Source of the DNA: Planctomycetes bacterium B3_Pla
GTDB lineage: Bacteria > Planctomycetota > Phycisphaerae > Sedimentisphaerales > Anaerobacaceae
Length of the DNA: 64,000 nt
Assembly: GCA_005223045.1 (NCBI GenBank)
Contig: NJBM01000013.1
Coordinates: forward strand, 116,917-180,916
Direction of reading: 5' to 3'
Notes under the pieces: generated by a model
The model's database searches: none
The model's input: the letters and a program-made list of their open reading frames with translations, nothing else
Told to the model about the DNA's origin: nothing
In this document: in pieces, positions 61,108 to 64,000 of the stretch
Layout: each line of letters begins with the position of its first letter
How positions within the stretch are numbered: position 1 is the first letter of the stretch
Made by a program: the position numbers and the translations under genes

Positions 61108-62253
61108 ATGCAGAACACAAATAACATTCAATTGGCGGCGGTGGCCGTCGGTAAGTCGATCTTGCTTCGGCTGCCGGTGCTTGTCATCCTGTCGGTTGCA
61201 TGGCCCGGGATCGGTAGGGCCGCATCGCAGATTATGCCGAGCCAACACGAAATAATTCCCATTCCACACCCTGTCACAAGCCTGTTGCGGTCGAAGGCCG
61301 TCCACAGAGAGTTAGGGCTCTCGGCAGTTCAGATCGGTGAGGCAGAGGAAGCGGTCGCCCAGATCGATCTGCCTCTGTGGCGATTGCGTGACTTGCCGGC
61401 CGAGAAGCGCAATGGAGACGCCGCCTCGCTGATCGGCCAGTTGAGGGCAAGACTCTCCGAACTGCTTTCGGTCCGGCAACTCGAGCGCCTCAACCAGATC
61501 GTATGGCAGGCCCAGGGAATCGAAGCCGTCCTCGATCCGCAAGTAGCGGCCAGGCTGAATCTGTCTGCCCAGCAAATCAGCAATATCGCCGCGTTGAGGG
61601 ACGCATCATACAAGAAACTCACAGCGTTGCAGCGGAATACGCAGATACGTTCGGAATCGCAGAGAACCATTTACGTCCAGCAGTTGCAGGCCGAAGCCAG
61701 GCAAAATATCCTGGCTCTTTTGAACAGCTATCAACGGCAGACATTGACAGCGCTGACAGGACGTCCCTTTGACTTGTCAAGAGTCAAAAGCATCGCCTGC
61801 AAAGCTCCGGAGTTCGAGGTCGATACATGGCTCAACTCAGCGCCGGTCAAGCTGTCCGAACTCAAGGGCAAAGTGACGGTCGTCCATTTCTACGCTTTCG
61901 GCTGCGGCAACTGTATCCGCACGCTCCCGTATTACAATGACTGGCTCAGGCATTTTGACGCCGAGAGCTTTCGCGTTGTCGCAATCCACAGGCCAGAGAC
62001 AAAGCAGGAGCGGGACATCGAAAAAGTCAAGGACAGGGCGGCAAAAGCCGGCATGGAATATCCTATTGCCATCGACAACAACAGCAAAGCCTGGCAGGCA
62101 TGGGCAAACCATATTTGGCCCAGCATATACCTTATCGACAAAGACGGCTACATCCGATACTGGTGGTACGGAGAACTCAACTGGCAGGGCGCAGAAAGCG
62201 AAAAGTATCTGAGAGATAGAATCCACCAGCTTATAAAAGAACCTGACCACTGA
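61108..62253 (+). CDS. Exported thioredoxin-like (TlpA/redoxin) protein with helical N-terminal domain
   Basis: Encodes 381 residues from ATG 61108, chosen because a signal peptide (SILLRLPVLVILSVAWPGIG) then starts the protein; the frame is open from 60886. A helical region at about 60-225 resembles heavy-metal-sensing or Spy-like repeats (LGLSAVQIGEAEEAVAQIDL, LNLSAQQISNIAALRDA). The thioredoxin domain from about 240 has the redox motif FYAFGCGNCIRTLPYYN and PSIYLIDKDGYIRYWWYG. It would reduce or shuffle disulfides outside the cytoplasm. The unusual fusion couples it to a helical sensing part. Confidence 0.88.
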   Translation: MQNTNNIQLAAVAVGKSILLRLPVLVILSVAWPGIGRAASQIMPSQHEIIPIPHPVTSLLRSKAVHRELGLSAVQIGEAEEAVAQIDLPLWRLRDLPAEKRNGDAASLIGQLRARLSELLSVRQLERLNQIVWQAQGIEAVLDPQVAARLNLSAQQISNIAALRDASYKKLTALQRNTQIRSESQRTIYVQQLQAEARQNILALLNSYQRQTLTALTGRPFDLSRVKSIACKAPEFEVDTWLNSAPVKLSELKGKVTVVHFYAFGCGNCIRTLPYYNDWLRHFDAESFRVVAIHRPETKQERDIEKVKDRAAKAGMEYPIAIDNNSKAWQAWANHIWPSIYLIDKDGYIRYWWYGELNWQGAESEKYLRDRIHQLIKEPDH

Positions 62254-62394
62254 TGAAGACGGCTGCGCTGACCCTTCAGAAGGCCTTGACATCACAGGGG
62301 AGGCGCAAAAGAACCCCTACTCGGCAAGATGACTGGTAGTGGACGTTCGGCTGTGCAACTGCTTCTCAGGCTCGGTATGACCGGCTGCGTGCGG

Positions 62395-63255
62395 CTAAAA
62401 TTCCTTGTATTTTCTCATCCACTCGGGCCAGGTGCTGGGTTGCACTCCGCCCGCGAGGGTCCAGCCGCCGACCTGGTTGAACGTTCGATGCCACTTGAGT
62501 TTGTATAGTTCCTTGAGATCAATCTCGCGAGCCGACCAGTCTAAGAACATGTGATTCACTCTGCCGTTCTTGTGCCGGTCGATAACGAAATGCTTCATTT
62601 CGTGGCCGGCGCCCGACCATTGACCGTGGAATTGAGGCGGAGCAATCCGGTTGGAATTCATGTTGCCGCTTTGATAGAAGGGCCCGCCTCCCCTCCACAT
62701 TGCGTCGCCAAAGATCGGTATCTCATTTCCACCCCTGGCATCGGCGGTCTTCCAATTCCACTTGACAGGACGGCTCTGAATGGCGTCCTGACCGGTGCGC
62801 GAATTGAAAATCCAGCAATTTGCACCGTAGCTGGCCTCTTCCCGCCTGTTATCCATTCCGCCGGTCCCCATGATGTAGGTCCTGTCGAAGCTGCCGTAGT
62901 TGTTCATACCATCCAGCCGTTTTTTAGCGCTCGGGCACAGGAGGATACCCATTTTCGTCCTGTAGTAGGGCCGCAGCGCCACAATCCAGTTGCCGCGGGG
63001 CCAGCCGACGTTCCGCTGCTCCTCGCAGAAATAGCCGTCGTTGTCCTGGCAATACATGTTCCAGATCTGGGCCCATGAGTGCATGTTTGCCTTGCACGCG
63101 GATGATCTGGCCTGCTGCTTGACCCGCTGCAATGCCGGCATCAATATCGCCAGCAATAGCGCGATAATTGCAATAACGACCAGCAGCTCTATTAACGTAA
63201 AGCCTGTTAGATGTTTGGCGCCGCTTGAGTGTGTTGATTGTCGTGAGTTGACCAT
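62395..63255 (-). CDS. Type II secretion/pilin-like protein (prepilin N-terminal motif)
   Basis: A protein of 286 residues. The prepilin cleavage site is [22 protein letters not shown], followed by the N-terminal helix. A globular domain rich in tryptophan and glycine follows, as in the large planctomycete pseudopilin family ([20 protein letters not shown], and [11 protein letters not shown] with [11 protein letters not shown] near the end). These proteins probably sit in the inner membrane or pseudopilus and are very numerous in Phycisphaerae. No partner secretion genes are adjacent. The function of the globular domain is unknown. Confidence 0.93.
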   Translation of the reverse strand: MVNSRQSTHSSGAKHLTGFTLIELLVVIAIIALLLAILMPALQRVKQQARSSACKANMHSWAQIWNMYCQDNDGYFCEEQRNVGWPRGNWIVALRPYYRTKMGILLCPSAKKRLDGMNNYGSFDRTYIMGTGGMDNRREEASYGANCWIFNSRTGQDAIQSRPVKWNWKTADARGGNEIPIFGDAMWRGGGPFYQSGNMNSNRIAPPQFHGQWSGAGHEMKHFVIDRHKNGRVNHMFLDWSAREIDLKELYKLKWHRTFNQVGGWTLAGGVQPSTWPEWMRKYKEF

Positions 63256-63497
63256 GTGTATGCCTCCAACAACTATTGAAACTGCGTTACCAATATGTCA
63301 GATGCGCTTAACGGATCTTGTGTTCTCGAAAACTCGTACTTCACCGATACCGTATCATACACCAAATCAGCTTTTTTCGCAAGAATAAAAGGCGAAAAGA
63401 TAAAATAGCTTTATCCAGCTAAAGAATGGGCGCCCCGGACGATTATTTTGTTGCCGTCCGGTTTATATAAACCTGCCGATTAGCCGAAAGTGACTGT

Positions 63498-64000
63498 CTA
63501 TCCGGAACCTTCAGGGGCAAATGACACTCCAAAGCGCACATTTTCGCCTCTCGCTGCTTGCCGAGGCTCTTGAAATTGGCTTTGATTGGCTTTGTTTTCC
63601 CCGTGTCCGGGGCGGGATAACTTTTGATAAACATCCTGTGCTAAAGATGTTACGCCTATTTGGGACGGAGAGAATTGGCTTTGTTTTGCGCAATTGGCAG
63701 TATTATCCGGATCGGCGGTATATTCCTGCTTGGCGATATCGTTGGCCTCCATTTTGCGCATCAGTTGGAGCTTCCTTAGCTTGGTCATTGTCTTATCCAG
63801 GCTTTGCTCGATCCGCTGTTCGTACATCAGCAGACGTTCGAGGACCCTTGAATGTGCGAAATCATCTATAGCGATACAGCCCAGGCCCTTATCCTCGTGA
63901 TAGAATCTAACAATGTCCTGGGGCAGGGACATTTTGTAGCACTTATGATAAATCCTCTTGGGGCATCCGATCGCCGGGCCGGTTACCTCACGTCTTAAAA
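63498..64000 (-). CDS. Planctomycete conserved protein, C-terminal part (partial) with repeat-derived tail
   Basis: The frame is open to the right edge, so the gene begins outside the window. Residues nearest the edge (RIYHKCYKMSLPQDIVRFYH, then DFAHSRVLERLLMYEQRIEQ and KTMTKLRKLQLMRKME) match the end of a widespread planctomycete family whose N-terminus I recall as containing KSTGPKT; the function is unknown. After about residue 75 from the first Met the frame passes into low-complexity KQSQF/NKANQSQF-type sequence, which is typical of a dispersed DNA repeat in this group. The true stop may have been displaced by that repeat. Confidence 0.7.
   Translation of the reverse strand, partial: LRREVTGPAIGCPKRIYHKCYKMSLPQDIVRFYHEDKGLGCIAIDDFAHSRVLERLLMYEQRIEQSLDKTMTKLRKLQLMRKMEANDIAKQEYTADPDNTANCAKQSQFSPSQIGVTSLAQDVYQKLSRPGHGENKANQSQFQEPRQAARGENVRFGVSFAPEGSG
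63511..63693 (-). repeat. Dispersed AAAACAAAGCCAAT-type repeat
   Basis: AAAACAAAGCCAAT occurs near 63676-63689 and again near 63589-63602 with AATCAAAGCCAAT following. Such units (read as KTKPI or KQSQF in frames) are scattered in Phycisphaerae genomes. They run through the 3' end of the partial gene at the right edge. Confidence 0.5.

Overview
The window comes from a member of the Planctomycetota, most likely the class Phycisphaerae (Sedimentisphaerales-like), probably an uncultured lineage. The evidence is the mix of families: a sulfatase, exported PQQ-type beta-propellers, Tat-exported Gfo/Idh/MocA oxidoreductases, a planctomycete-type sigma factor overlapping a kinase-TolB-TPR protein, a PVC-type small basic protein, a prepilin-like protein starting at a [10 protein letters not shown] motif, and short dispersed hairpin repeats. 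The lineage is inferred from gene content only.

Layout. 1-7.7 kb is regulation: a partial Ser/Thr kinase and its coupled sigma factor, a secreted SnoaL/DUF4440-like protein with an unusual leader, a truncated receiver-PAS protein with a histidine-kinase scar, a CBS-GGDEF-HD-GYP cyclic-di-GMP enzyme and an M48 peptidase. 7.9-19 kb holds typA, a sulfatase, a very large exported methyltransferase-like/PQQ protein, and a MoxR-DUF58-transglutaminase operon. 19-24.6 kb holds an isolated OLD nuclease, L-rhamnose mutarotase, a UroD-like protein, tRNA-Val, a PIG-L deacetylase and a 24-residue membrane peptide behind a clear promoter. 25-29 kb is a minus-strand group (unknown protein, muconolactone-isomerase-like protein, truncated phosphatase, FAD oxidase, methyltransferase).

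29.4-38.1 kb is the most interesting metabolic region. Six same-strand genes (alcohol dehydrogenase, fused enoyl-CoA hydratase/3-hydroxyacyl-CoA dehydrogenase, one BcrC/HgdB-type subunit, one HgdC-type ATPase activator, an MBL-fold hydrolase and a KAS III) run convergently into a benzoate-CoA-ligase-like enzyme. It looks like an anaerobic CoA-ester pathway built on an ATP-driven radical enzyme with a single catalytic subunit type.

38-48 kb holds a TPR protein, an ABC-F ATPase, and a set of Tat-exported sugar-related proteins (TIM barrel, three Gfo/Idh/MocA paralogues, a SUMF1-fold protein without the catalytic cysteines). 48.2-51.2 kb holds a 255-bp element with inverted ends and two secreted proteins, each preceded by a matching 141-nt element that looks like structured RNA. 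51.3-54 kb encodes two radical SAM proteins, one of them MiaB. 54-60 kb encodes exported polysaccharide-related proteins (two PQQ propellers and a DUF4038/GH140-like protein). The right end holds PVC-conserved small proteins, a thioredoxin-like protein, a pseudopilin and a partial gene whose 3' end merges into a dispersed repeat.
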